Shown here: in pieces, positions 9,107-17,214 of the stretch | Numbering within the stretch: the stretch's first letter is position 1 | Layout of the letters: each line of letters begins with the position of its first letter | Source of the DNA: UBA4971 sp029551185 | Lineage (GTDB): Bacteria > Bacillota > SHA-98 > UBA4971 | Reading direction: 5' to 3' | DNA length: 30,823 bases | NCBI GenBank assembly: GCA_035593725.1 | Contig: DAOSZN010000025.1 | Coordinates: forward strand, 1-30,823 | The notes under the pieces: model-generated | Databases searched by the model: none | What the model saw: only the letters and a program-made list of their open reading frames with translations | Told to the model about the DNA's origin: nothing | Position numbers and translations under genes: made by a program

Positions 9107-9206
9107 GCATAAAGGCGGTTTTCCCGTTTTCTGCAGGAATCTGAAGTTTCATGTAGAATAGATGAACTTGCCGAGTAAATGATATATGGTAATAGCGTGG
9201 GATTTG

Positions 9207-9239
9207 AACGCGTGGTGGGGAGATTGCCAACGCGTTTTT
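9207..9239 (+). terminator. Rho-independent terminator after pyk
   Basis: ACGCGTGG (9208-9215) pairs with CC-A-ACGCGT (9227-9235, one bulged A), extended by A9207 with T9236. The stem runs into TTTTT (9235-9239). It lies about 100 bases after the pyk stop and 108 before the aldolase start, so it should separate the dnaE-pyk transcript from fba. Confidence 0.7.
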
Positions 9240-9346
9240 CCTGGCGTAATAGTGACCCGGCGGGGCACAAACCGTCCCACGATCGGAACGATTTCTTTGG
9301 TAGAGAAGGATGGAAAACGATAAGTATATAAAGGAGGAACTGAATC

Positions 9347-10198
9347 ATGCCATTGGTCACAAGTCGAGAAGTTCTTAAGAAAGCGCAGGCGGAGGGGTAT
9401 GCAGTAGGTGCATTCAACGCTAATAACCTAGAGTATATTCAGGCGATTATTGAAGCTGCCGAGGAGGAGAAAGCCCCTGTGATACTTCAGGCAAGCCAAG
9501 GGGCTATCAATTATGCCGGCCTGGATATGATTGTCTCCATGGTGAAGACAAAAGCTGAAGCAGCTACAGTCCCTGTTGTGCTACACCTTGATCACGGCAC
9601 GAGTTTTGAGCAAAACGTCAGATGTCTCAGGGCAGGTTTCACTTCTCTTATGTTTGACGGCTCAAAGCTTCCGTACAGTGAGAATGCAGCTATTACCCGA
9701 CGGATTGTGGAGATGGCCCATGCAGTCGGCGTGCCTGTAGAAGCTGAACTGGGACAGGTGCCTACTGCCGGAAACGTGACTATGGAAGAAGTCGAGGCGC
9801 TTATGACTGATCCGGACGAGGCTAAGAAGTTTGTGGAGGAGACCGGAGTTGATTTCTTGGCTGTGGCAGTCGGAAGCGTCCACAAGATGACATCGCAGGC
9901 TGCTAAGATTGATGCCGAGAGAACGAAAAAAATCGCGGAACTCACAGGTGTGCCTTTGGTTCTTCACGGGGCGTCCGGGGTTACGGATGAAGGGTATAAA
10001 GCCGGGATCAAAGCAGGGATATGCAAGATTAACATAGCGACGGAGCTAAATAAGGCGTTTACCAGGGGTATACATGACGCTTTGGCAAAGAAACCTGATG
10101 AGATAGATCCTAGAAAAATTGCCGGAGTAGGCAGAGAATACATGAAGGAAGCCATTAAAGCCAAAATGAGACTGTTTGAATGTTCCGGTAAGGCCTAA
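9347..10198 (+). CDS. fba: Class II fructose-1,6-bisphosphate aldolase
   Basis: Cleaves fructose 1,6-bisphosphate to glyceraldehyde 3-phosphate and dihydroxyacetone phosphate with a zinc ion. It has 283 residues and AAAGGAGG directly before the ATG. Motifs: G-A-F-N-A-N-N near the start; H-L-D-H-G-T with the catalytic Asp and a zinc His; the E-A-E-L-G-Q segment; A-V-G-S-V-H-K-M with the second zinc His; L-H-G-A-S-G-V with the third; and the phosphate-binding K-I-N-I-A-T-E-L-N. The segment E-L-G-Q-V-P-T-A-G-N and the S-V-H-K site (commonly T-S-H-G or A-H-G) differ somewhat from the textbook form, so a close aldolase such as a tagatose-type enzyme cannot be fully excluded. The phosphofructokinase neighbours favour the glycolytic role. 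Confidence 0.9.
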   Translation: MPLVTSREVLKKAQAEGYAVGAFNANNLEYIQAIIEAAEEEKAPVILQASQGAINYAGLDMIVSMVKTKAEAATVPVVLHLDHGTSFEQNVRCLRAGFTSLMFDGSKLPYSENAAITRRIVEMAHAVGVPVEAELGQVPTAGNVTMEEVEALMTDPDEAKKFVEETGVDFLAVAVGSVHKMTSQAAKIDAERTKKIAELTGVPLVLHGASGVTDEGYKAGIKAGICKINIATELNKAFTRGIHDALAKKPDEIDPRKIAGVGREYMKEAIKAKMRLFECSGKA

Positions 10199-10325
10199 GA
10201 TTCAGGGATTCTTCGCTATAACGGCAACCTTATTGATAAAATGATGATCACACGCCTGCAACTTTAGTTGTGGAGTCGTTCTGATGAGGCTCATATGTTA
10301 TAAGGAGAAGGGATGATACTGTAAC

Positions 10326-11366
10326 ATGGCTGAGATTAAGAGAATAGGTGTTTTGACCGGCGGCGGAGACTCATCCGGTCTGAATGCCGCCATTCGCGGT
10401 GTCGTTATGAGGGCTGCGGACTACGGGTATGAAGTCCTTGGGATCCAGGAAGGATGGAAAGGATTAGTAAATGGAGATGTTGAGCCTATTGGCGTTGACG
10501 ATGTCCGCGAAGTAATATCCATAGGCGGCACAATGTTGGGCTCATCTCGAACGAACCCCTTTAAGAAAGAAGGGGATGTAGAGAAGTGTAAAGCGAACGT
10601 AAAGAAACTTGGTCTTGATGCGATAGTCGCGATAGGCGGGGATGATACTCTTGGCGTGGCAAACGGACTTAGCCGGCTGGGAGTCCCGTGTGTCGGAGTT
10701 CCGAAGACAATGGATAATGACGTGAATCTTACTGACTATTGCATCGGGTTTGACACTGCGGTTACAGTCGCGGTAGATGCTGTAGAAAGGCTACGGGATA
10801 CAGCAAGGTCGCATAGACGCATTATGGTTCTTGAGGTTATGGGGAGATACGCAGGATGGGTAGCGCTTTGCACCGCTATCGCAGGTGGCGCTGACTGGGT
10901 GCTGATCCCTGAAATTGAACCTGATATAGACGCTATGTGCGAACATCTTGTAAAACTCAGAGAGTCAGGGAAACCCTATGGTGTAGTTGTCGTTTCCGAG
11001 GGTATAGAGTTGCCCGGGCTTCAGGATGACGATGAGGAAGAGATTGACGCTTTTGGTCATGTCAGACTAGGACTTCGCGGAATAGGGCATGTTGTAGGTG
11101 AGGAGATTGAGAAGAGAACCGGGATTCAGACCAGGGTAGCAGTGATTGGTCATATTCAGCGCGGAGGCTCGCCTACTGTTACTGACAGATATCATGCTAC
11201 ACGTCTGGGTATGGCAGCTCTGGATCTGGTCCATAAAGGAGAATTCGGCAAAATGCCTACGTTCCTCGGGGGAGAGATAAAGGTCGTGGAGTTGTCGGAA
11301 GCGACTGAGAAGATTAAGACAGTGCCTGAGTCACTCTATAAAGATGCGATGACGTTGTTTAAGTAG
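10326..11366 (+). CDS. pfp: Phosphofructokinase with PPi-type donor site (probable pyrophosphate--fructose 6-phosphate phosphotransferase)
   Basis: A second member of the PFK family, 346 residues. AAGGAGAAGGG at about 10301-10311 precedes the ATG. Motifs: G-V-L-T-G-G-G-D-S-S-G-L-N-A-A-I-R, G-G-D-D-T-L-G, V-P-K-T-M-D-N-D-V, M-G-R-Y-A-G-W-V-A and H-I-Q-R-G-G-S-P. The residues matching E. coli 104 and 124 are D107 and K127. In this family Asp at the first and Lys at the second block ATP and mark use of pyrophosphate, making the step reversible. The enzyme at 6617-7615 has Gly and Ala there. The gene follows fba by 127 bases in the same direction. Family membership is certain; donor identity rests on these two residues. 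Confidence 0.87.
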   Translation: MAEIKRIGVLTGGGDSSGLNAAIRGVVMRAADYGYEVLGIQEGWKGLVNGDVEPIGVDDVREVISIGGTMLGSSRTNPFKKEGDVEKCKANVKKLGLDAIVAIGGDDTLGVANGLSRLGVPCVGVPKTMDNDVNLTDYCIGFDTAVTVAVDAVERLRDTARSHRRIMVLEVMGRYAGWVALCTAIAGGADWVLIPEIEPDIDAMCEHLVKLRESGKPYGVVVVSEGIELPGLQDDDEEEIDAFGHVRLGLRGIGHVVGEEIEKRTGIQTRVAVIGHIQRGGSPTVTDRYHATRLGMAALDLVHKGEFGKMPTFLGGEIKVVELSEATEKIKTVPESLYKDAMTLFK

Positions 11367-11543
11367 TCTATATGCGTGTATCTGCGCAAAGTCAGAGTTC
11401 ATTGGTTGAGCACCGGGTTTTCTGTTTGTCCGGATCATCGTGGGTCTTGAGGAGAATCGCATTGTACAAAGAAGCCGGCTTTCAGATGAGACTCTTGTGT
11501 TTGAGACCTGTCAGATGAGAAGCGACGGTGCTATTCCACTGAT

Positions 11544-12128
11544 ATGCTAGGCGATTCATCAAGAACAATTATACTTATAGGAGCAGGGTTTTTCCTTATG
11601 GCCGGCGGAGTTCCCATCTCATCGCCGGCCATGTTTACTTTTCTTGCTAATGCAGCGAAGACGAGTGGCTGGTCATGGCTGTTTGCAGGATTGTTTGTCA
11701 GTTTTTTTACAGTAGCCGGTCATGCTGTGTGCTATGTAGTCTTCAGACAATTCGGGCCTTTCGTTTGGAACAAGATAGTCAAGCGCTACCCCGGTATACT
11801 AAAGACGGTCTCACGTGTTAGCAGCAGATTGAGCAGTGCCAAAAGCAAACCCTTTGATCCTGCTCTCCTCCTGCTTCGTTGGATTGGGGTGGGCTATAGT
11901 CAGGTATTTTGGGTGCTCGGCCTATCCGGATTCGACGCCTCCGGCACACTTCGAATTCTCTTCCTTGCTGATATTCTTTGGGCAAGCGTGTGGTCATTCA
12001 GTCTCACAAAGCTATTGGCAGATGCTCCTTTAATAGGCCGGTACCTGACTGGATTCGGTTGGGCTTTACTGCTTTTGAGTCTGGCAGGATACGCCTTAAG
12101 ACATTTTTTTGGCCAAAAGACCGGTTAG
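11544..12128 (+). CDS. Small integral membrane protein, possibly DedA/VTT-like
   Basis: 194 residues with about five hydrophobic segments: roughly 8-28, 40-65, 106-128, 133-153 and 165-187. A basic loop lies between the second and third (K-I-V-K-R-Y-P-G-I-L-K-T-V). The segment L-L-L-L-R-W-I-G-V-G-Y-S-Q-V-F-W-V-L-G followed by a G-F-D-A-S-G turn recalls the R-x-x-P-G-x-x region of DedA/SNARE-associated (VTT) proteins, which act in lipid handling at the membrane, but the key Pro is missing and the match is weak. The ATG at 11544 has no good ribosome site, yet a stop at 11502 leaves no earlier ATG, GTG or TTG in frame. It stands alone between pfp and the Hdr operon. Function unknown. Confidence 0.6.
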   Translation: MLGDSSRTIILIGAGFFLMAGGVPISSPAMFTFLANAAKTSGWSWLFAGLFVSFFTVAGHAVCYVVFRQFGPFVWNKIVKRYPGILKTVSRVSSRLSSAKSKPFDPALLLLRWIGVGYSQVFWVLGLSGFDASGTLRILFLADILWASVWSFSLTKLLADAPLIGRYLTGFGWALLLLSLAGYALRHFFGQKTG

Positions 12129-12361
12129 ATTACTCCAAATTGATATTCCTTTCATTTAGGCCCCTGGGACATCGGGGCTAAGCCTTCATGCTCCTCATGA
12201 ACTCAATCGTTTTCACTGCCTGTCGAATACCTGCTTGCACGTATCAGAGAACAGTTGAGAAATTTAACCTGTTATTAGGAAGGAAATTAAGCAGATAACG
12301 TAGAAAATTCCAATGACTAAAGATTCGTATAAAAGTGCACGAAAATTCGGAGGTGACAGTT
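12129..12361 (+). other. Intergenic region before the Hdr operon
   Basis: 233 bases without a gene. GCCCC and GGGGC around 12160-12180 can form a short hairpin, but no T run follows. A TATAAA at 12328-12333 is the only -10-like site close to the operon and has no matching -35 at the right distance. The operon promoter is therefore not identified with confidence. Confidence 0.4.
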
Positions 12362-12775
12362 TTGGAGGTCCAGGGGTATCTGCTTCCGGATGAGCTGTAT
12401 TATGACCGTAACCACAGTTGGGGCAGGGTCGAGGGGGATATTGTCACAGTTGGACTCAATGACTTTGCCCAAAAACTTGCCAAAGATTTTGTTTCTGCAG
12501 ATCTGCCTCTTGAGGGAAGGAGTGTTATACAGGGTAAAGCCATTGCATCAGTGGAATCGGGAAAATGGGTGGGCAGGATATATGCGATAGTCAGCGGCGA
12601 AGTTGTGGAAGTAAACGAGGCTTTAGAAGACGAACCCACTCTTTTGAATACCGATCCGTACGGAGAAGGCTGGGTCTTGAAGATTCGCATGGATGATCCG
12701 GATGAACTGGCCAATCTCCTGCAGGGAGAGGAAGCAGTGAGATGGCTGGAAGAAGAGATCGAAAAACATGCTTAG
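12362..12775 (+). CDS. GcvH-like lipoyl carrier protein leading the Hdr operon
   Basis: A glycine-cleavage H-protein family member, 137 residues. The TTG at 12362 is chosen because GGAGGTGA (12349-12356) sits at the right distance; a GTG at 12335 has no ribosome site. Sequence: L-P-D-E-L-Y-Y-D-R-N-H-S-W-G-R-V-E-G-D, then I-V-T-V-G-L-N-D-F-A-Q, and the lipoylation loop S-V-E-S-G-K-W with K68 as the expected lipoyl-lysine, followed by V-S-G-E-V-V-E-V-N and P-Y-G-E-G-W-V-L-K-I. All hallmarks of a functional lipoyl domain are present. No other glycine-cleavage gene is in the window. hdrC starts 36 bases after its stop, so it belongs to the Hdr operon. In sulfur oxidisers a related lipoate-binding protein (LbpA) works with an Hdr-like complex; here the Hdr genes are of the Flx type. 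A role as thiol/disulfide carrier for HdrB is inference. Confidence 0.88.
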   Translation: MEVQGYLLPDELYYDRNHSWGRVEGDIVTVGLNDFAQKLAKDFVSADLPLEGRSVIQGKAIASVESGKWVGRIYAIVSGEVVEVNEALEDEPTLLNTDPYGEGWVLKIRMDDPDELANLLQGEEAVRWLEEEIEKHA

Positions 12776-12811
12776 CAATTGTTGCTTTCGACGGGAAGGA
12801 GGGCTCTTCTA

Positions 12812-13345
12812 ATGGAGTCTGTCCGGAAAAAGGATGTACCTGTCGTAACCGTCCTGGACCCAAAATTCAAGTATGAGGTTGCGCGGGAACCCGGGGGAGA
12901 GAATATCAAATATTGCTTTCAGTGTGGCACTTGCACTTCCGGGTGCAAAGTGGCGGAACTCGACAGCAAGTATAACCCTCGTAAGATAATCAAAATGGTT
13001 ATCTTAGGGATGAGGGAGAGGGTTCTATCAGGTGATTTCATTTGGCTGTGTGCTACGTGCTATACGTGTCATGAAAGATGTCCCCAAGATGTAAGGATAC
13101 CTGAAGTCATGAACGCTCTGAAGAACATCGCTGTAAGGGAAGGATATATCCACCCTGCTTTTCGCGCGCAGGCTGAGCTTATTGCAGGACATGGCAGGCT
13201 GTATGAAGTCGATGAGCTTGCCAATGAAAAGCGGACTGATTGGGGCCTTACTGAGATTCCTCAAGGTTGCCCGGAGGTGGCTGAGATATACGGAATAACC
13301 GGGCTCTTTGACCTACTTTCCCGTGAGGTAGGTGGCAAGACATGA
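12812..13345 (+). CDS. hdrC: Heterodisulfide reductase subunit C
   Basis: A small 4Fe-4S electron carrier, 177 residues from the ATG at 12812, which has AAGGAGGG eight bases upstream; a TTG at 12779 would lack this. Two classical cluster motifs are visible: C35-x2-C38-x2-C41-x3-C45 and C80-x2-C83-x2-C86-x3-C90. Each provides ligands for one 4Fe-4S cluster. The rest is helical, without membrane segments. HdrC passes electrons from HdrA to the active site in HdrB. The stop overlaps the hdrB start by four bases (ATGA, 13342-13345), so the two should be made in equal amounts. Confidence 0.94.
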   Translation: MESVRKKDVPVVTVLDPKFKYEVAREPGGENIKYCFQCGTCTSGCKVAELDSKYNPRKIIKMVILGMRERVLSGDFIWLCATCYTCHERCPQDVRIPEVMNALKNIAVREGYIHPAFRAQAELIAGHGRLYEVDELANEKRTDWGLTEIPQGCPEVAEIYGITGLFDLLSREVGGKT

Positions 13346-14214
13346 AGATGGCAGTGTTCTTAGGCTGTACAGTGCCTGTACGGAACTTGAGTTATGAGTT
13401 GTCCGCCAAACGCGTGGCCGGAGAACTCGGACTCGAGCTTGTGGATATCCCGGAATTCAGTTGTTGCGGGTATCCCATAAAATCTGTTCACCACGAGACC
13501 GCGTATCTCCTGGCAGCAAGGAACCTGGCGCTTGCAGAGGAGAGAGGGTTGGACATATGCACGCTCTGTAGCGCATGCACGTCTGTTCTGACTGAAGTGT
13601 CTTACGAACTTGCCACAAATGAGGCATTACTTGATGCGACATCCGAAACCTTGGGGATGTTGGGCAAGAAGTACTCAGGCAAGGTCCGGGTAAAGCATTT
13701 TGTGCGTGTTCTCTATGAGGATGTTGGACTTAAGTCCATTGAGAGGGCGATAAAACGACCTCTTGACATGTTTCGTATCGCGTCCCATTATGGGTGTCAC
13801 TACCTGAAACCCTCCAAAATATACGACAGGTTCGATCACCCTGAAGCGCCGGAGTCGCTGGATAGGCTTGTCTCTGCAACCGGCGCTTTTGCAGTTGATT
13901 ACCGGACAAAAAAGGATTGTTGCGGCGGAGCAATCCTTGGGGTTGATGAAGAGACAGCGCTTTCCATGGCGAGGGCGAAGTTGGATGATATCAGCGACAG
14001 AGGGGCAGATGCCATTAACCTTATCTGTCCTTTTTGCTCTGTAATGTACGGGGCGAATCAGCGAAAGATTGCAGCTAACCACAATGTCAAGTACGACCTA
14101 CCTATTCTCTATTATCCGCAGATTCTCGGACTGGCAATGGGAATCAGTCATGAAGAGCTAGGACTCATGCAGAATCCGATTAGGCCCAGGGCACTCCTTG
14201 CGAAGATTTCATAA
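13342..14214 (+). CDS. hdrB: Heterodisulfide reductase subunit B
   Basis: The disulfide-handling subunit, 290 residues. It has two CCG domains that bind non-cubane iron-sulfur clusters: the first from C9, C41-C42 (S-C-C-G-Y-P) and the Cys group C73, C76, C79; the second from C152 (Y-G-C-H-Y), C193-C194 (D-C-C-G-G) and C229-x2-C232 (C-P-F-C). Both sets are complete, so the active site should be functional. In methanogens HdrB reduces the CoM-S-S-CoB heterodisulfide. A bacterium lacks that substrate, so the true one here is unknown; DsrC-like proteins, small thiols or the lipoyl carrier encoded upstream are candidates. Soluble, cytoplasmic. Confidence 0.94.
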   Translation: MKMAVFLGCTVPVRNLSYELSAKRVAGELGLELVDIPEFSCCGYPIKSVHHETAYLLAARNLALAEERGLDICTLCSACTSVLTEVSYELATNEALLDATSETLGMLGKKYSGKVRVKHFVRVLYEDVGLKSIERAIKRPLDMFRIASHYGCHYLKPSKIYDRFDHPEAPESLDRLVSATGAFAVDYRTKKDCCGGAILGVDEETALSMARAKLDDISDRGADAINLICPFCSVMYGANQRKIAANHNVKYDLPILYYPQILGLAMGISHEELGLMQNPIRPRALLAKIS

Positions 14215-14223
14215 GGACGGTGC

Positions 14224-16275
14224 ATGCCAGGCATGCTACAAGATGCGGGAAGGGAGCCGCGAATAGGCGTTTACATTTGTCACTGCGGTCTTAATATTGC
14301 AGGTGTGGTGGACGTCGAGGCGGTGAGGGAGAGCGCAAGGTTTCTTCAAGGTGTAGCAGTGGTAAGAGACAACCGCTATACGTGTAGTGAAGTAGGCCAG
14401 AAGGGCATTGCCGATGACATTAAGGAATTTAAGCTCAACCGTGTAGTCATCGCCTCCTGTTCACCAAGGCTGCATGAGAAGACGTTCAGGACTCTTATGG
14501 AGAAGTCGGGACTCAATCCCCATTTGCTCGAGATGGCGAATATCAGGGAGCATTGTTCATGGGTTCATTACGATGACCCCGTCGCTGCCACCCAAAAGGC
14601 TAAAGACCTGGTGCGTTCCTCTGTGGCACGGGCAAGGCTGCTTCAGCCCCTCTTGCGGACCAAAGGGCAAGTGCTGCCTGAGGTCATGGTAATCGGCGGG
14701 GGTGTTGCAGGCATTTCTGCTGCTCTTTACTTAGGAGGCATGGGGATAAAGACATACCTTGTGGAGAAAGAACCTTCTATCGGCGGACACATGGCAATGT
14801 TGGACAAGACTTTTCCTACCCTTGATTGCAGCCTGTGTATTCTCTCTCCTAAGATGGTAGAGGTGGCTGAATGTGAGAATATAAAGATTTTGAGTTACTC
14901 CCAGGTTGAAAAGGTTGAAGGGCAGGTAGGGAATTTCCGAGTCCAAGTAAGAAGGAAACCCAGGTATGTGAATGAGGACAAGTGCGTCGGGTGCGGGGAC
15001 TGTGTAGCGAAATGCCCTGTTAAAGTGAATGATGAATTCAATCGTAATATGGGAACACGGAAGGCAATTTACATCCCTTTCCCACAAGCGATTCCCCCTG
15101 CTTATGTAATTGATGATGAGAATTGCAGATACCTTACCCAGGGTAAATGTAAAATATGTCAGGCAGTTTGCCAGCGGGGAGCTATCGAGTTTGATCAGAC
15201 TGATCAGACAGAGACAATTGAAGTAGGGGCAATCATTGTTGCAACCGGCTTCGAGCCGTATGACCCGAGGGGCCTTCCTGAGTACGGGTACGGCAGATTC
15301 CCCAATGTCATAACCAGCCTCGACTTTGAGAGGCTGATTTGCGCTGACGGTCCTACTTACGGCAAGCTGAAGAGGCCGGGAGACAGCACGGTCCCAAAGA
15401 GGGTCGCGTTCATCCAGTGTGTCGGGTCCCGCGATCAAGCCACAGGCTGCGCAGGATATAGGCTTGACGGAGGGACAGGATCCCGAGGCGAATCAACAGA
15501 CCCTAAGCCCTATTGTTCCAGGGTATGCTGTATGGTCACGGCCAAACAAGCGTTTATGGTGAAGGAGAAGCATCCTGACGCTGAAGTGTACGTCTATTAC
15601 ATCGACATGAGGACCGCAGGAAAAGGATTCGAAGAATTCTATCAGCGCGGTAGGCATGAAGGTATCGTATTCTTGCGCGGCAGGCCCGGGGAGGTTGAGG
15701 AGAAAGAGGACGGGTGCCTGAGGATTATTTCAGAAGACCTTGATTCCGGGTGTATCCTTGACCTTACCTTTGATATGGTTGTGCTGGCGCAAGGGCTTAT
15801 TCCCCCAGGCGGGCTTGGCGAATTGGCTCAGAAGATGAACTTGTCTCGCAGCGAAGACGGATTCTTAATGGAAGGTCATCCTAAGTTGCGGCCTGCCGAG
15901 ACTGCGATAGACGGGATTTATCTTGCAGGATGCGTACAGTTCCCCAAGGATATTCCTGACAGTGTAGCCCAGGCAGGGGCGGCTGCAGCTGCAGCCGCGG
16001 TTACTTGTTCGAAAGAGAGCATCGAAATAGACCCTCTTGGCCCAGTGATAGACGAGGCCTTGTGTATTGGGTGTAGGCTTTGTGAAGTGCTCTGCCCGTA
16101 CGGCGCCATTAAGGTGGAATTTACTGACAAAGGTCCTAAGGCGAAATCCATTGAGGTGGCTTGCAAAGGGTGCGGCGTGTGCGGCGCTTCTTGTTCCACC
16201 AAGGCAATTACTATGAAGCACTATACAGACAGCCAACTTGCTGCCCAGGTAAAGGCTATCCTGGAGGTGGTCTAG
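14224..16275 (+). CDS. hdrA: Heterodisulfide reductase subunit A (FAD, multiple 4Fe-4S), first copy
   Basis: The flavin subunit that performs electron bifurcation in Hdr complexes, 683 residues. Domains: an N-terminal cluster domain with C19-H-C-G and G-V-V-D; an FAD Rossmann motif G-G-G-V-A-G at 158-163; I-G-G-H-M-A followed by D-K-T-F-P-T-L-D-C-S; an inserted two-cluster ferredoxin domain from C254; the V-G-S-R-D...Y-C-S-R-V-C-C cluster motif; and a C-terminal two-cluster ferredoxin from C614. All Cys groups are present. Between G-S-R-D (D404) and Y430-C-S-R lies a Gly/Ser-rich stretch of about 25 residues with an extra Cys (C409); the second HdrA has six at this point. AAGGA lies seven bases before the ATG. 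It follows hdrB by nine bases. Confidence 0.94.
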   Translation: MPGMLQDAGREPRIGVYICHCGLNIAGVVDVEAVRESARFLQGVAVVRDNRYTCSEVGQKGIADDIKEFKLNRVVIASCSPRLHEKTFRTLMEKSGLNPHLLEMANIREHCSWVHYDDPVAATQKAKDLVRSSVARARLLQPLLRTKGQVLPEVMVIGGGVAGISAALYLGGMGIKTYLVEKEPSIGGHMAMLDKTFPTLDCSLCILSPKMVEVAECENIKILSYSQVEKVEGQVGNFRVQVRRKPRYVNEDKCVGCGDCVAKCPVKVNDEFNRNMGTRKAIYIPFPQAIPPAYVIDDENCRYLTQGKCKICQAVCQRGAIEFDQTDQTETIEVGAIIVATGFEPYDPRGLPEYGYGRFPNVITSLDFERLICADGPTYGKLKRPGDSTVPKRVAFIQCVGSRDQATGCAGYRLDGGTGSRGESTDPKPYCSRVCCMVTAKQAFMVKEKHPDAEVYVYYIDMRTAGKGFEEFYQRGRHEGIVFLRGRPGEVEEKEDGCLRIISEDLDSGCILDLTFDMVVLAQGLIPPGGLGELAQKMNLSRSEDGFLMEGHPKLRPAETAIDGIYLAGCVQFPKDIPDSVAQAGAAAAAAAVTCSKESIEIDPLGPVIDEALCIGCRLCEVLCPYGAIKVEFTDKGPKAKSIEVACKGCGVCGASCSTKAITMKHYTDSQLAAQVKAILEVV

Positions 16276-17148
16276 GTGGCGCAGCATAAGGCAGACGATA
16301 TGAGCAGGCCTGGGCTTCCGGACTCCGAGTCTTCTTTCGAGCCTGCCATAGTTGGATTCTTATGTAACTGGTGTTCATATGCAGGTGCGGATCTTGCAGG
16401 TACGTCCAGATTATCGTACCCTACGAACCTTCGCGTTATCAGAGTCATGTGTTCCGGACGGGTTGATCCCGGACTCATGTTGGAGCCATTCCAAAGAGGG
16501 GCAGACGGCGTTATGGTGTTAGGATGTCACCCTGCTGACTGTCATTATTTGAGCGGTAATTACCAGGCGGAGCAGCGGGTTCTCTGTGTTCAAGCGGTCA
16601 TGGATCACCTGGGAATTGACAAAGGGAGGCTATACTTGGACTGGGTATCCGCGGCTGAAGGCGCAAGGTTCGCTGAGCTCGTTGCGGAGTTTGTCGCGCG
16701 AGTGAAAAGGCTTGGCCCTACAGGATGCATAGAGTCGCGGGAAGGATTGCCCAGGCGGGAATTTATCCGCCGCGTGCAAGTAGCAAAGCGAGTGGTAGAA
16801 GGAGAGAATTTCAGGTGGCTTGTGGGACGAAGAAAAGCCTTGCTCGAAGAGGAGAATGTCTATAAGGAACACCTGTCCGGCCAGAGGTTCCATGATCTTC
16901 TGCGGACCATAGTCGCTGAAGAATGCCTTAGAGCCGCTATAGAGCTCCTTGCTGAGGAAGGTCCAATATCTGTTAAAGACATGGCGGAAACATTGGGGTT
17001 CTCTGCCCGGGAGGTTTTGGAACACACTGCTTACCTTAAGAAATACGGATTTCTTGAACTCTATGATGTTGACGGCCGCAGTCCGCGATATGTTTCTGCA
17101 AGATACAGACGTTTGAAGAGTGATACAGACAATGATGGCATGGGTTAA
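16276..17148 (+). CDS. mvhD: MvhD family iron-sulfur subunit fused to a winged-helix-like C-terminal domain
   Basis: 290 residues in two parts. Residues about 20-150 are the MvhD/FlxD domain, which binds a 2Fe-2S cluster and links an electron donor to HdrA: F-L-C-N-W-C-S-Y-A-G-A-D-L-A-G-T, then M-C-S-G-R-V-D-P, G-C-H-P-A-D-C-H-Y and W-V-S-A-A-E-G. After about 155 the protein carries on for some 135 residues that the second MvhD (20292-20846) lacks. This part has charged helices and, at about 217-280, a helix-turn-helix-like segment (A-I-E-L-L-A-E-E-G-P-I-S-V-K-D-M-A-E-T-L-G) followed by a short beta-wing-like end. It may serve assembly or regulation rather than DNA binding; I cannot tell. The GTG immediately follows the hdrA stop, with GGAGGTGG at 16263-16270. 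Confidence 0.88.
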   Translation: MAQHKADDMSRPGLPDSESSFEPAIVGFLCNWCSYAGADLAGTSRLSYPTNLRVIRVMCSGRVDPGLMLEPFQRGADGVMVLGCHPADCHYLSGNYQAEQRVLCVQAVMDHLGIDKGRLYLDWVSAAEGARFAELVAEFVARVKRLGPTGCIESREGLPRREFIRRVQVAKRVVEGENFRWLVGRRKALLEEENVYKEHLSGQRFHDLLRTIVAEECLRAAIELLAEEGPISVKDMAETLGFSAREVLEHTAYLKKYGFLELYDVDGRSPRYVSARYRRLKSDTDNDGMG

Positions 17149-17214
17149 GGGTCGGTAGGAGCCTGAGTCAGAGGCCAAAAGGCAAGACAAACAGTGTCAA
17201 GAGGGGCGCGGGAT

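Noticed and set aside
12362..12775. Assignment to the glycine cleavage system
   Set aside because: The fold is GcvH, but no gcvT, gcvP or lipoyl dehydrogenase is nearby and it is embedded in the Hdr operon, so I call it GcvH-like only.
14731..15438. Minus-strand open frame of 235 codons inside hdrA
   Set aside because: It overlaps the conserved FAD and ferredoxin regions of hdrA; its sequence has no family features.
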